Below, piece after piece: positions 8,599-16,706 of a stretch of DNA of 64,000 nucleotides (position 1 is the first letter of the stretch; every line of letters starts with the position of its first letter). The position numbers and the translations under genes are program-made. Origin of the DNA: Streptosporangium subroseum (lineage in GTDB: Bacteria > Actinomycetota > Actinomycetes > Streptosporangiales > Streptosporangiaceae); the NCBI RefSeq assembly GCF_900188345.1, contig NZ_FZOD01000009.1:168907-232906 (forward strand), given 5' to 3'. The notes beneath the pieces are model-generated. The model did no database searches. It had not been told where the DNA came from and was given only the letters and a program-made list of their open reading frames with translations.

Positions 8599-9450
8599 TC
8601 AACACCCCCTGAAGCGCGCCAGGCCGGGACCGTTCTGCTTCAACGAGTCCGCCCCGGCGCGGAAGTCCGCGGAGCGGAAGATCGGCTCCTGGATCTCCGG
8701 CATGGCCTCGTCGGCCGCGCGGACGCCCTGGTCGACGGCGATCGACACCAGCTTTTTTGTCGCCGCGTGCGCCACCGTCGGCCCCGCCGCCAGCTCGTGG
8801 GCCAGCGTCATCGTCGCCGCGCTCAGCCGCTCGTCCGCGACGACCCGGTTGACGATCCCCCAGCGTTCCATCGTGCGCGCGTCGTAGCGGCGGCCGAGCA
8901 TGACCATCTCCTTCGCCCGTGCCGCGCCGGCCCGTTGCGTGATCCGCTGGATCCCGCCCATCAGGGGATGCAGGCCGACGGTCGCCTCCACCAAGCCCAG
9001 CTTGGCGGACTCACTCGCGACGATGAGGTCGCACGCGAGCGCCACCTCCAGCCCCCCTCCGACGCAGATTCCGTGCACGCTGGCCACGATCGGGAGCGGC
9101 AGTTCGTCGAAGGCGCGCAGCACGTCGGTCAACCGCCAGCCGCGCACACCGTCCCCGTCCTTCGTGACGGTCACCATCGCGTCGAGATCGGCGCCCGCGG
9201 AGAAATGGCGCAGCCCGCTCTCGACGACCACCGCCCGGGCGCCCTCGGTCCGCGCCCAGTGGAGCGCCTCGACGATCTGCCGGCCGAAGGCGGCGTCGAG
9301 CAGGTTGTACGGCCGGCGCCGGAGCGTCAGCACCGCGACCGAACCGTCGAATCGGCGGCCGACCGGCGACTCCTGTTCGGCCGGCGGGGTCTGCGACCTC
9401 TCCGCGGCGGGTGAGAAGGTCTGACCCGCTTCGGTTCTCTGATCTGGCAT
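8599..9450 (-). CDS. Enoyl-CoA hydratase/isomerase (crotonase) family protein
   Basis: The 283-residue protein contains the crotonase fold signatures 'HFSAGADLDAM' and 'ASVHGICVGGGLEVALACDLIVASESAKLGL', which build the oxyanion hole and CoA pocket. ATG 9450 is chosen over an in-frame ATG at 9483 because GGAAGGAG lies at the proper distance. The first ~45 residues are a polar extension before the crotonase core. It is the first gene of the minus-strand operon and is divergent from the HxlR regulator. Crotonases hydrate, isomerise or hydrolyse acyl-CoAs, and the exact reaction cannot be read from the sequence. Confidence 0.88.
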   Translation of the reverse strand: MPDQRTEAGQTFSPAAERSQTPPAEQESPVGRRFDGSVAVLTLRRRPYNLLDAAFGRQIVEALHWARTEGARAVVVESGLRHFSAGADLDAMVTVTKDGDGVRGWRLTDVLRAFDELPLPIVASVHGICVGGGLEVALACDLIVASESAKLGLVEATVGLHPLMGGIQRITQRAGAARAKEMVMLGRRYDARTMERWGIVNRVVADERLSAATMTLAHELAAGPTVAHAATKKLVSIAVDQGVRAADEAMPEIQEPIFRSADFRAGADSLKQNGPGLARFRGC

Positions 9451-9681
9451 GGTGGCTGCTCCTTCCTGCCGGGGCCATCGCACCGGCGACGCGGTCGGTG
9501 GCCTGTACGGCCAGGCGCCGGCGGTGCGGGCACTCGTCCTCGAAGCCGTGACGGGCGGGCCTGGACGCCGATGGCGGCGGATGTCACCGCCGTGAGCCCG
9601 GCTCTCGCCTCCCAGGAGTGGTGGACGAGCTTCTGACCTGCGAATTAGTAGTCAGATATGTGATAAACCGTATGTAGCAGA

Positions 9682-9696
9682 CTTGCTTATCGCAAG
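9682..9696. promoter_or_regulatory. Small inverted repeat in the hxlR/enoyl-CoA hydratase divergent region
   Basis: CTTGC at 9682-9686 and GCAAG at 9692-9696 flank a 5-base centre in the 274-bp region between the divergent starts. The surrounding stretch 9640-9715 is unusually AT-rich. It is a candidate operator for the adjacent HxlR regulator; this is inferred from position only. Confidence 0.35.
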
Positions 9697-9724
9697 CCAG
9701 CAATGGGCGAAAGGAGTTAAAGCC

Positions 9725-10222
9725 TTGGCAACCGACCGAAGGGTGCGCAATGGCGTGCCCTGCCCGATCGGCCGCGCCATCGATGCCGTGGGAGAACGGT
9801 GGGCGCTGCTGATCCTGCGTAACGCCACGCTTGGCATGACCCGCTTCGAGGACTTCCGGTCGGATCTGGGCATCGCCGACAACATCTTGTCGACGCGGCT
9901 TGCCCGCCTCGTCGACCTCGGCCTGCTCACCCGCGTCCCCTACCGCGACGGCGGACGCACCCGCAACGAGTATCGCCTCACCGCCGCGGGCGCGGACCTG
10001 CTCCCGGTGCTGCACGCGCTCGCCGCCTGGGGCCACGAACACACCACGCCCGACGAGCCCGCCGAGCCGATGCGGGTCGTCCACCGAACCTGCGGACACG
10101 CCACCACCCCGGGCGGGCACTGCGACCACTGCGGGCAACCCGTGCGTCGCGAGGAGGAGGCCTGGATACGACCCTGGCGATCGCCCGAACCGATCCCCCT
10201 CGCGGCCCCCGTCACCGGATGA
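9725..10222 (+). CDS. HxlR family transcriptional regulator with a C-terminal Cys-rich extension
   Basis: The winged-helix core 'CPIGRAIDAVGERWALLILRNA' followed by 'RFEDFRSDLGIADNILSTRL' is typical of HxlR proteins, with Cys near the N-terminus. TTG 9725 is selected because AAGGAG (9711-9716) sits 8 bases before it; an upstream in-frame TTG at 9683 lacks a ribosome-binding site. After the core, the sequence 'CGHATTPGGHCDHCGQPV' supplies three Cys and several His that may form a zinc knuckle. It is divergent from the CoA-enzyme operon and is its likely regulator. HxlR proteins often sense electrophiles or redox state. Confidence 0.87.
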   Translation: MATDRRVRNGVPCPIGRAIDAVGERWALLILRNATLGMTRFEDFRSDLGIADNILSTRLARLVDLGLLTRVPYRDGGRTRNEYRLTAAGADLLPVLHALAAWGHEHTTPDEPAEPMRVVHRTCGHATTPGGHCDHCGQPVRREEEAWIRPWRSPEPIPLAAPVTG

Positions 10223-10307
10223 TCCGGCCGAGGCCCGGGACCGGCCTCCCGCTCCGCGGCATCGACTCCGGTCTCACCCACGGGCGGCGATGCGCATCGG
10301 AAGAGGA

Positions 10308-10404
10308 CCGCGTGGCCACGGGCATCTCCGGCATGGGCATGTGGTCATGAGTATCTCCGGCAATCAGGAGGGACCGTGTGGCCGCGAACATCTCCGGCAT
10401 GCGC
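10308..10404. repeat. Degenerate short repeats downstream of hxlR
   Basis: Between hxlR and the enolase-superfamily gene, a ~30-bp segment (from about 10308) recurs in altered form near 10373, each with an ATCTCCGGCATG core; a third partial core lies at about 10351. No gene is supported in 10223-10423. The copies are degenerate and look like a decayed tandem duplication. Confidence 0.45.
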
Positions 10405-10423
10405 CGGAGAGAGGGCCGAACGG

Positions 10424-11503
10424 TCATACCGCGTACCGGGCGATCGCTTTCTCGTTCCAGGTGATCCCGAGGCCTGGGCCGGCCGCCGTGACGTGACCGT
10501 CGACCGGCCGGCACGGGTCGAGCAGTATCGCCCCCGCGAGATCGAGATACTCCATCCAGTCAGCGGTAGGAGTCACGGCCATGGCGTGCGCGCTCGCCTC
10601 GACGAAGAAGTGGCTGGACACGGGCAGCGAGACGGCCTGCGCCTGTCCCGCCGCGAGCATCCAACCGGTGAAACCACCGATCTTCATGATGTCGAACATG
10701 GCGAAGTCACAGGCCGATGCCGCGATCGCCGCCTGGAACCCCCTCGGGAACCACCAGTTCTCCCCGGTCTGAACTCTCGCGCCGGTCGCTCGCCGTACGG
10801 AGGAATGACCGGCGAGGTCTTCGGCGGCGACCGGCTCTTCCACCCAGTAGAGGTCGAACTCACGGAGTCGCTCGACGCGACGGCAGGCCTCCGGTGGGTT
10901 GAGCGACTGGTTGTAGTCGACCATCAATTCGATGTCGGGTCCTATGATCTCGCGAACCCACCGCACGACCGCCACGTCACGGGCCGCGTCCGGATAGCCG
11001 ATCTTGATCTTGATCGCTTGGAATCCACTTTCGATGGAATCCCGGAGGGCCCGCTCGTCCCGCTGCGGGTCCACCATGCCGTAGCTGTCATAGGCCCGTA
11101 GCGCGACAGGCTCGCCACCGAGCAGGCCGGCGACGGGCTGATCGGTCAGCTTGCCGAGAGCGTCCCAGAGCGCCATGTCGATCCCCGAGACGACCATGCC
11201 GAGCAACCCCTGCATGCCGAGCAACCGGAATCGCCCCTGCAGCTCCTGTGTCCGCCGCGTGGGCGCGATCGGCTCTCCGATCAGTTCGGGGGCGAGTTCG
11301 CGGACGATCGAGGCCATCGCCGGCAGCATCGCCGGGGTGTATCCGAAGACGTAGGAGTGCCCGACGACACCGCTTTCGGTGATCACATCGAGCAGAAGGA
11401 GCGGAGCCGCCGGCACCGACCCCGACGCGGTGGTGAAGGGCCGTGCCATGGGGGCGACGACCGGCCGCCCGCGCACCTCCGAGATCACCGGAAGTATCGT
11501 CAT
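10424..11503 (-). CDS. Mandelate racemase/muconate lactonizing enzyme family protein
   Basis: The 359-residue enolase-superfamily protein retains the full mandelate-racemase catalytic set: KxK at residues 165-167, metal ligands D196, E222 and E248 (in TGE), then D271 and H298 in 'SSHFF'. The general bases Lys167 and His298 in this arrangement fit racemases or dehydratases acting on 2-hydroxy acids. The capping domain is the N-terminal ~120 residues. Mg2+ is the usual cofactor, and the enzyme is soluble. It stands alone, downstream of and convergent with the HxlR gene; a 2-hydroxy acid substrate would tie it to the nearby lactate-monooxygenase-like enzyme, but that link is inference. Confidence 0.9.
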   Translation of the reverse strand: MTILPVISEVRGRPVVAPMARPFTTASGSVPAAPLLLLDVITESGVVGHSYVFGYTPAMLPAMASIVRELAPELIGEPIAPTRRTQELQGRFRLLGMQGLLGMVVSGIDMALWDALGKLTDQPVAGLLGGEPVALRAYDSYGMVDPQRDERALRDSIESGFQAIKIKIGYPDAARDVAVVRWVREIIGPDIELMVDYNQSLNPPEACRRVERLREFDLYWVEEPVAAEDLAGHSSVRRATGARVQTGENWWFPRGFQAAIAASACDFAMFDIMKIGGFTGWMLAAGQAQAVSLPVSSHFFVEASAHAMAVTPTADWMEYLDLAGAILLDPCRPVDGHVTAAGPGLGITWNEKAIARYAV

Positions 11504-12074
11504 GCCGCGCTCACCCCCAGATCATCGAGTGGGCCTCCGCCTACTCGAACTTTTCGGCCGGACACGAGCCGGGCTCCGCCCCTCGCCCCGGTTCGCCGGT
11601 TCCTGTCTGAGCGTCTGAGTGTCTGAGTGTCTGAGTGTCTGAGTGTCTGAGTGTCTGAGCGGGATTCCACCGGGGATTCGTATCCGCTCGGCGGTATCGG
11701 GACCCCCTCGACGATGCCTCTACGCCCGTGGTCTGCCTGGTCCCGTCCGGATACTGCTCGGAAGCCGCCGCGAACACCAGCCTCGGCGCGCGTCGACGGA
11801 GAGAAAGAAGCAGGAATTTACCGGCGCGACAGGCGGCCGGTGTCCGCGTCCAGGGTGCGAGTGGGCTCGACACCACCACGCCCGTTCGCGAACGGCAGGC
11901 GTTCGCTCCTCGATCGGCGGAGCGGCGGTTGTCGAGGGGGCCGATGCTTCCGCCGGGGCCTTACTTCCGTAGTCGTGCGGGATGTCTTGGCTATCTCCGG
12001 GCTGGCGCAGGAGGTCCACGGGACCTCTGGTGGGCATGCACCTAACAGGATCCCACCTGGGGAAAGGGGGAGAG
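11504..12074. other. Gene-poor region with tandem octamers
   Basis: No coding region is supported between the enolase-superfamily gene and the hypothetical gene at 12075. Short frames exist on both strands but have neither ribosome-binding sites nor recognisable motifs. The main feature is the octamer array at 11605-11660. The segment 11980-12074 should contain the promoter of the downstream gene, but no convincing -35/-10 pair is seen. Confidence 0.5.
11605..11660. repeat. Seven tandem copies of an 8-bp unit
   Basis: The unit GTCTGAGT is repeated seven times without interruption. The first and last copies end in C instead of T. The array is intergenic and is a simple-sequence repeat prone to slippage. 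Confidence 0.95.
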
Positions 12075-12848
12075 ATGATCGACCAGCCCTTCGAACTGAC
12101 CGACGTCCACCAGATGGTCAACCGCGTGGGGCGCGCGGTGCTCGTCACCGTGCTCGGACTGGCCCACAACGGGTCCCGCAGCCACGGGACCGTCACGGTG
12201 TTCGACAAGAGCGACCCCAAGCGCGGCTTCGTCACGCCCGACAGGGAGTTGCTGCTGATCGTGACTCGGGACGACTGGTGTCTCGACCGGTACGAGGACG
12301 GGAACGTCGCATGGCGGGAGGCGAGCCCGGAGGCGAAGAGCGCCAGGTATGCCAACCGCGTACCGAAGGACGTGCTGCTCGGGCCGGAGATGATCCATGC
12401 GACGGCCGCCGTGGACGTGAACGTCGCCTTCCGCGGCTCTCCCGACGGCTCCGGCACGTGCACCGCCGCCCGCCGGACCGTCACGTTCGCGAGGGACGAG
12501 CAGATCCAGAGCGTCCTGGTCCCGCTGCCCGCGCAGGGCAGCCCGGCCTTCGCGTTTGTCACGCTGGTCAACCCCCGCTGGCTGACCACGGGTGACTACC
12601 GGATCCAGGCCGGGATCACCGGGATGATGCCGGACTGCCCCACGTTTGTGCACGAGGCGCCCACCGAGTCGGAGGAGTACGCCCGCCTGACCGCGGTCCC
12701 GGCGACGGAGGACGGCTCAGACGACGCGCCCCTCGACGTCGAGGCCCTGCGCGCCATGATCGCCTCGTCGGAGGCCGAGGCAGCCGAGGACCTTCCCGCC
12801 CCGCTCGTCGTGCGCTCAGGCGCTCTGGTCCTCACCCTCGACGGGTGA
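12075..12848 (+). CDS. Hypothetical protein, 257 aa
   Basis: ATG 12075 follows a strong AAAGGGGGAGAG. The protein begins MIDQPFELTDVHQMVNRVGR, is soluble, and contains a central region with 'FAFVTLVNPRWLTTGDYRI' and an acidic C-terminal third (many Glu/Asp/Ala) ending RSGALVLTLDG. It has no signal peptide or membrane helices. The codon pattern supports a genuine gene. No family is recognised. It is followed by the remains of an SDR/MFS pair on the opposite strand. The sequence GAGGA..TCCTC around an ACCGTACGGT palindrome just after the stop might act as a weak terminator. Confidence 0.6.
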   Translation: MIDQPFELTDVHQMVNRVGRAVLVTVLGLAHNGSRSHGTVTVFDKSDPKRGFVTPDRELLLIVTRDDWCLDRYEDGNVAWREASPEAKSARYANRVPKDVLLGPEMIHATAAVDVNVAFRGSPDGSGTCTAARRTVTFARDEQIQSVLVPLPAQGSPAFAFVTLVNPRWLTTGDYRIQAGITGMMPDCPTFVHEAPTESEEYARLTAVPATEDGSDDAPLDVEALRAMIASSEAEAAEDLPAPLVVRSGALVLTLDG

Positions 12849-12909
12849 GGATCAAAAACCGTACGGTCCTCGACCGGTGGAAACCTCCGCCTGGACCGGA
12901 CGGTAAGGG

Positions 12910-13149
12910 TCAGACGTTGGCCAGCAGCTTTTGTGTCAGTTCGCTGAGGCGCCGACGGTAGCCCGGATCATAGGCCTCCTCGGAGGCGCGGGATTCCTTC
13001 TCACCGTCGAAGTAACGGCCGGTGATCTGGGCGAGTCGCCGGGCGTCTCGTCCGTGCAGCAGCAGCCGGTGCCGCCCGCCGGCGGCGAGGTCCTCGGCCA
13101 GCGCACGACCGAGTCCGTCCGAGGCGCCTGTGATGAGAATCAGTGCCAT
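12910..13149 (-). pseudogene. Short-chain dehydrogenase with a large internal deletion
   Basis: From ATG 13149 (GAAAGGTG upstream) the first ~38 residues give the SDR cofactor motif ITGASDGLGRALAEDLA and 'LLLHGRD'. The frame then jumps directly to a typical SDR C-terminus, 'TGRYFDGEKESRASEEAY', ending at residue 79. Intact SDRs of this type are about 250-300 residues, so roughly 190 residues, including the catalytic Ser/Tyr/Lys region, have been deleted in frame. The product cannot be an active dehydrogenase. It lies immediately after the remnant of an MFS gene, spaced as in an operon, so the pair decayed together. Confidence 0.8.
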
Positions 13150-13153
13150 GGTT

Positions 13154-13641
13154 TCACCTTTCTGATATCTGGTTTTGCCGTGGTCGTACGCGGGGGTGGG
13201 CGTCGGCCAGCCCGACCAGGGCCACGAGCACGATGAGCGCGAACGCGCCTCCGCCAAGGGCGAAGCACACCGTGAACCGGTCTTCGGCGGGCAGGGCGGA
13301 CGCCTGGAAGGCAAGGCGCTCCACGGGCTCGACGACGAGCAGCGTCGCGGCCAGGGCACTGGCGATGGAACTGCCCACCGAGCGTGCGACCGAGTTGATT
13401 CCGTTGGCGATGCCGGTCCGGTTCCCGGGCACGGCACCGGCCAGGATGGCCGGAAGCGTGGCGAAGCCAAAGCTCACAGCGACGCCGACGAGCATACCGG
13501 CCGCGATGACGCAGCCCTTGCCGAGATGCCGAGAAACTGCGAGAACATCGCGAAGCCGAGCAGGACGCCCGCCAGGTTGGCGAATGCCACAGACCGCAGG
13601 ACGAACATCCGCATGTCCACGAGGCCTGGCGCACCGCGCCG
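13154..13641 (-). pseudogene. Remnant of an MFS drug-efflux transporter
   Basis: Two recognisable transporter pieces lie in different frames. Near 13620 the reverse strand reads LVDMRMFVLRSVAFANLAG and then 'LLGFAMFSQFLGI'. From about 13528 the frame shifts to 'GKGCVIAAGMLVGVAVSFGF', followed by 'NRTGIANGINSVARSVGSS' and ends IRSER-like at 13154. These correspond to a middle segment and the final helices of a 12-14 TM MFS exporter; the helices between them are missing, and there is a frameshift at the junction. No start codon or N-terminal half is present. The gene is clearly non-functional. Confidence 0.78.
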
Positions 13642-13745
13642 GCGCGCCGGAACGTCGCCATGTCGCGCTCGTCCGCGACCGGCTGTTACGTACAGCCCGG
13701 TTCTGGTGAGAGCGGATCGACGGCCTCCGGGGATGTGGCGGCGGG

Positions 13746-13805
13746 TTACCGGGCGCTCGCGGCAGGCCGGATGACGATCTCGTTCACGTCACCTCGCGGA
13801 GGCCC
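13746..13805 (-). pseudogene. Orphan C-terminal end of another short-chain dehydrogenase
   Basis: The reverse strand reads PPRGDVNEIVIRPAASAR followed by TAA (13748-13746). 'DVNEIVIRPT'-type endings are characteristic of YdfG-like SDR enzymes. The frame is closed by a TAG just upstream, so only the last ~20 residues survive. This is a second SDR family, distinct from the one at 12910. Confidence 0.6.
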
Positions 13806-13860
13806 GCCCGGCCCGACCCACTAACGCCGTTTTCCGCTCGGTTGCAGCTCAAGCCCCGAC

Positions 13861-14193
13861 TCACCGAAATCGAAAGGTCGAGTTGCTGATCTTCTCGGCC
13901 GACGACTGCCAGGAGACGTTGTTGTACAGGTCGGTCGCGTAGTCGGTGCCCATTCCTTCCGCCGGCGTGGGACGAACCATCAGACATTCGACAAATACGG
14001 CCGATTCCGTGATCGTTTTTACGTCTTCTTGCGCCGTGAATTGATTTACCGGCAGGTGAGCGTGGGGATGGATCGCGCGAAGTAGATCGACTGCGGACCT
14101 GCCCGGCCCGTCGCCGGGACGGTCGTGTCCGAACGTGATCTCGCCTGCGAATTTCTCTCCAACGACGCGGAGGAGCGATGCCCATGGTCGCCG
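13861..14193 (-). pseudogene. Unrecognised gene remnant without a start codon
   Basis: An open reverse-strand frame of 110 codons runs to TGA 13863-13861. It reads in part ASLLRVVGEKFAGEITFGHD, then 'SAVDLLRAIHPHAHLPVNQF' and 'GMGTDYATDLYNNVSWQSS', ending KISNSTFRFR. It looks like real protein but has no ATG, GTG or TTG near its front, and the codons are less GC-rich than those of its neighbours (GTA, AAA, CAA, GAA). The 5' part overlaps the start region of the carotenoid operon on the other strand. Most likely it is the 3' end of a lost gene. Family not recognised. Confidence 0.4.
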
Positions 14194-14324
14194 TCACCCA
14201 AAAGGCGGATCGTCTTCGGGGGCGGACGGACCGCCGGCCCGAGGGGACGATCCGGCGGGAGACAGGGGAGACGGCGAAGCCGGAGGCCGCGTTCGCGGGC
14301 CTGGCGGCCAGGAGGAGCTCGTGA
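14184..14324 (+). CDS. Possible small leader ORF coupled to crtI
   Basis: A 46-codon frame starts at ATG 14184 with GGAGGAG at 14169-14175. Its TGA (14322-14324) overlaps the GTG start of crtI as GTGA, an arrangement that usually means translational coupling. The peptide is very basic (many Arg and Lys) and matches no family I know. It could be a leader peptide or the decayed end of an upstream carotenoid gene such as crtE, which often precedes crtI. Expression is uncertain. Confidence 0.35.
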   Translation: MVAVTQKADRLRGRTDRRPEGTIRRETGETAKPEAAFAGLAARRSS

Positions 14325-15784
14325 GCCCGATCGTGGTGATCGGAGCCGGGCTCGGCGGCCTCGCGACGGCGATCCGGCTGGCCGCCGCCGGACGGGACGT
14401 CACGATCGTGGAGGCGGAGCAGGTGCCGGGAGGCTGCTGCGGGACCGCGAACACGGGTGAGTACCGTTTCGACACCGGGCCGTCGGTGCTGACCATGCCG
14501 GACGTCCTGGCCGATGTCTTCGCCGCCGCGGGAGAGGACATGGAGAGCGTCCTCCCGCTGCGGCGGCTGGACCCGTACTACCGGCTGCGCTACCACGACG
14601 GCTCCCACCTGGACGTGGTGCCCGGCGAGGACGCGATGATCGAGCAGGTACGCGGGCTGTGCGGCGCCGCGGAGGCCGACAGGTACCGGCGGTTCCGGGC
14701 GCTGCTCGGCGAGTTGTTCGCCGCCGAATGGCCCGCCTTCATCGACCGTGACATGACACGGCTGCGCAACCTGGCCCGGCCGCGCGTTCTGGCGCGGCTG
14801 GCCGCCCTGGGCGGTTTCCGGCGGCTGGAGTCTCTCGTGGAGAGCCACCTCACCGATGCCCGGCTGGTCAAGGCGCACACCTTCCAGGCCCTGTACGTGG
14901 GCCTGGCACCCCGGCAGGCACTCGGGATCTACGCCGTGGTCGCCCACATGGACACGGTCGGCGGGGTCTTCTTCCCGCGCTACGGCGGCATGCACGCCAT
15001 CCCCCAGGCCATGGCCGCCGTGGCCGAGAAGGCGGGGGCGCAGATCAGGTACGGCGTGCGGGCCGCCAAGGTCGAGACCGGGCCCGGCGGCGGGGTCTGC
15101 GCGGTCCGGCTCGACACCGGGGAGCGCCTGGCCGCCGGGCACGTCGTGGTCGCCTGCGACCTGCCCCGCGCCCACGCCGGGCTGCTCCCCGAGACGGCCT
15201 ACGACTGGCGGCTCCGCCGTCCCCGCTACTCACCCTCCTGCCTGGTCCTCCACTTCGGGCTCGACCGGCGACTGCCCGGTCAGGCCCACCACACCCTGCA
15301 CATCGGCCGGCAGTGGGCCGCCACCTTCGCCGCGCTCAAGGAAGGCCGGCCGCAGCCGGACCCGAACCTGCTGGTCACCTATCCGGAGACGGACGGCGAT
15401 GCCGCCCCCGACGGCCACGCCACCCTCACCGTGCTGGAGCCGACCACCAACCTGCACGGCGCGAACGACTGGGACCGGCTGACCCCGCAACTGGAGAACC
15501 GCCTGTTCCGCAGGCTCGCCGACCTCGGCTACGGCGACCTGACGACCGCCCCGAGGCTCACCTTCGACCCACCCGCCTGGGCGCGGCTCGGCCATTCGGC
15601 GGGCACGCCGTTCGCCCTGGACCACCGGTTCACCCAGACGGCCTGGTTCAGGCCGTCCGGCGTGGCCCGGCGCGTCCCCGGGCTGCACTTCGCCGGCATG
15701 TACACCGCGCCGGGGGTGGGAGTGCCACCGGTGCTGATCTCCGGCAAGCTGGCCGCGGAACGCGTCCTGGGAACATCCCGATGA
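14321..15784 (+). CDS. crtI: Phytoene desaturase (CrtI family)
   Basis: A 487-residue flavoprotein begins at GTG 14321 behind AGGAGGAG. The dinucleotide motif VVIGAGLGGLATAIRLAA is at residues 5-22, followed by 'FDTGPSVLTMPDVLADVFA', and the C-terminal signature 'GLHFAGMYTAPGVGVPPVLI' is that of bacterial-type phytoene desaturases. CrtI introduces double bonds into colourless phytoene, usually giving lycopene or a related polyene, with FAD and at the membrane surface. The stop overlaps the crtB start (ATGA). It heads the plus-strand part of the carotenoid cluster. How many desaturations it performs cannot be read from sequence. Confidence 0.92.
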   Translation: MSPIVVIGAGLGGLATAIRLAAAGRDVTIVEAEQVPGGCCGTANTGEYRFDTGPSVLTMPDVLADVFAAAGEDMESVLPLRRLDPYYRLRYHDGSHLDVVPGEDAMIEQVRGLCGAAEADRYRRFRALLGELFAAEWPAFIDRDMTRLRNLARPRVLARLAALGGFRRLESLVESHLTDARLVKAHTFQALYVGLAPRQALGIYAVVAHMDTVGGVFFPRYGGMHAIPQAMAAVAEKAGAQIRYGVRAAKVETGPGGGVCAVRLDTGERLAAGHVVVACDLPRAHAGLLPETAYDWRLRRPRYSPSCLVLHFGLDRRLPGQAHHTLHIGRQWAATFAALKEGRPQPDPNLLVTYPETDGDAAPDGHATLTVLEPTTNLHGANDWDRLTPQLENRLFRRLADLGYGDLTTAPRLTFDPPAWARLGHSAGTPFALDHRFTQTAWFRPSGVARRVPGLHFAGMYTAPGVGVPPVLISGKLAAERVLGTSR

Positions 15785-16683
15785 CCCTGACCGGCAGTTA
15801 CGAGCTCTGCCGCAGGCTCAACGCCCGCCACGGCCGTTCTTACTACCTGGCCACCCTGCTGCTGCCCGCCTGGAAGCGGCCACACGTGCACGCGCTGTAC
15901 GGCTTCGCCCGCTACACCGACGAGATCGTGGACTCCTTCACGGTGACGGGCGACCGTGCCGCGGCCCTCGACGGCCTGACCGCCCGGCTCACCCGCGTAC
16001 TGGCCGGCGACTCCGGCGGCGGTGACCCGGTGCTCCCGGCGTTCGCGCAGACCGTGCGCTCGTTCGGCATCGACCACGGTGACATCAGGGCCTTCCTCCG
16101 GTCGATGCGGGCCGACCTGACCGTCAGCCGCTACGCCACCTATGACGACCTGCTCGGCTACATGGAGGGTTCGGCGGCGGCCATCGGCACGATGATGCTG
16201 CCCGTACTCGAACCGTTGCCGGGCAGGGAGGAGCAGGCCCGCGAGCCGGCCCGCCAGCTCGGGCTGGCGTTCCAGCTGACCAACTTCCTACGTGACGTGG
16301 CGGAGGATCTGGCGCGCGGCCGGATCTACCTGCCGCTGGAGGACCTGGACGCGTTCGGGGTGCGCGAGGCCGACCTGGGGCGCCGCGGCCTCACCCCGGC
16401 CCTGCGCGAGCTGTTGGCCTTCGAGGTCAGGCGGGCGCGCGGCCACTACCGGCTGGCCACGGAGGGCGTCGACCTGCTGACCCCCTCCTCGCGGCCGTGC
16501 GTCAGGGCGGCCTGCGAGCTGTACGGCGGGATCCTCGATCGGATCGAGGCAGGCGGTCACGACGTTCTCGGGACCAGGGTCACCGTGTCGGGGCGCCGCA
16601 AGTTGGCGATCTTCGCGCGGCACCTGCTGGAGGCGTCCGTGGCCGACCGTACCGAGCGCCGGATGACGGTCCGGGCGCCGTGA
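15781..16683 (+). CDS. crtB: Phytoene/squalene synthase family protein (CrtB)
   Basis: The 300-residue protein carries the two Asp-rich prenyl-diphosphate motifs of phytoene synthases: DEIVD at residues 47-51 and DVAEDLARGRIYLP at 172-185. It condenses two prenyl diphosphates (GGPP for C40 carotenoids) head to head through presqualene-type chemistry and needs Mg2+ or Mn2+. ATG 15781 overlaps the crtI stop, so the two are translated as a unit. No geranylgeranyl diphosphate synthase gene lies in the window, so the precursor must come from elsewhere. The gene is convergent with the crtA-like gene, leaving only 23 bases between their ends. Confidence 0.93.
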   Translation: MTLTGSYELCRRLNARHGRSYYLATLLLPAWKRPHVHALYGFARYTDEIVDSFTVTGDRAAALDGLTARLTRVLAGDSGGGDPVLPAFAQTVRSFGIDHGDIRAFLRSMRADLTVSRYATYDDLLGYMEGSAAAIGTMMLPVLEPLPGREEQAREPARQLGLAFQLTNFLRDVAEDLARGRIYLPLEDLDAFGVREADLGRRGLTPALRELLAFEVRRARGHYRLATEGVDLLTPSSRPCVRAACELYGGILDRIEAGGHDVLGTRVTVSGRRKLAIFARHLLEASVADRTERRMTVRAP

Positions 16684-16706
16684 GCCGAGCGGGCGGGGCG
16701 GACCGG

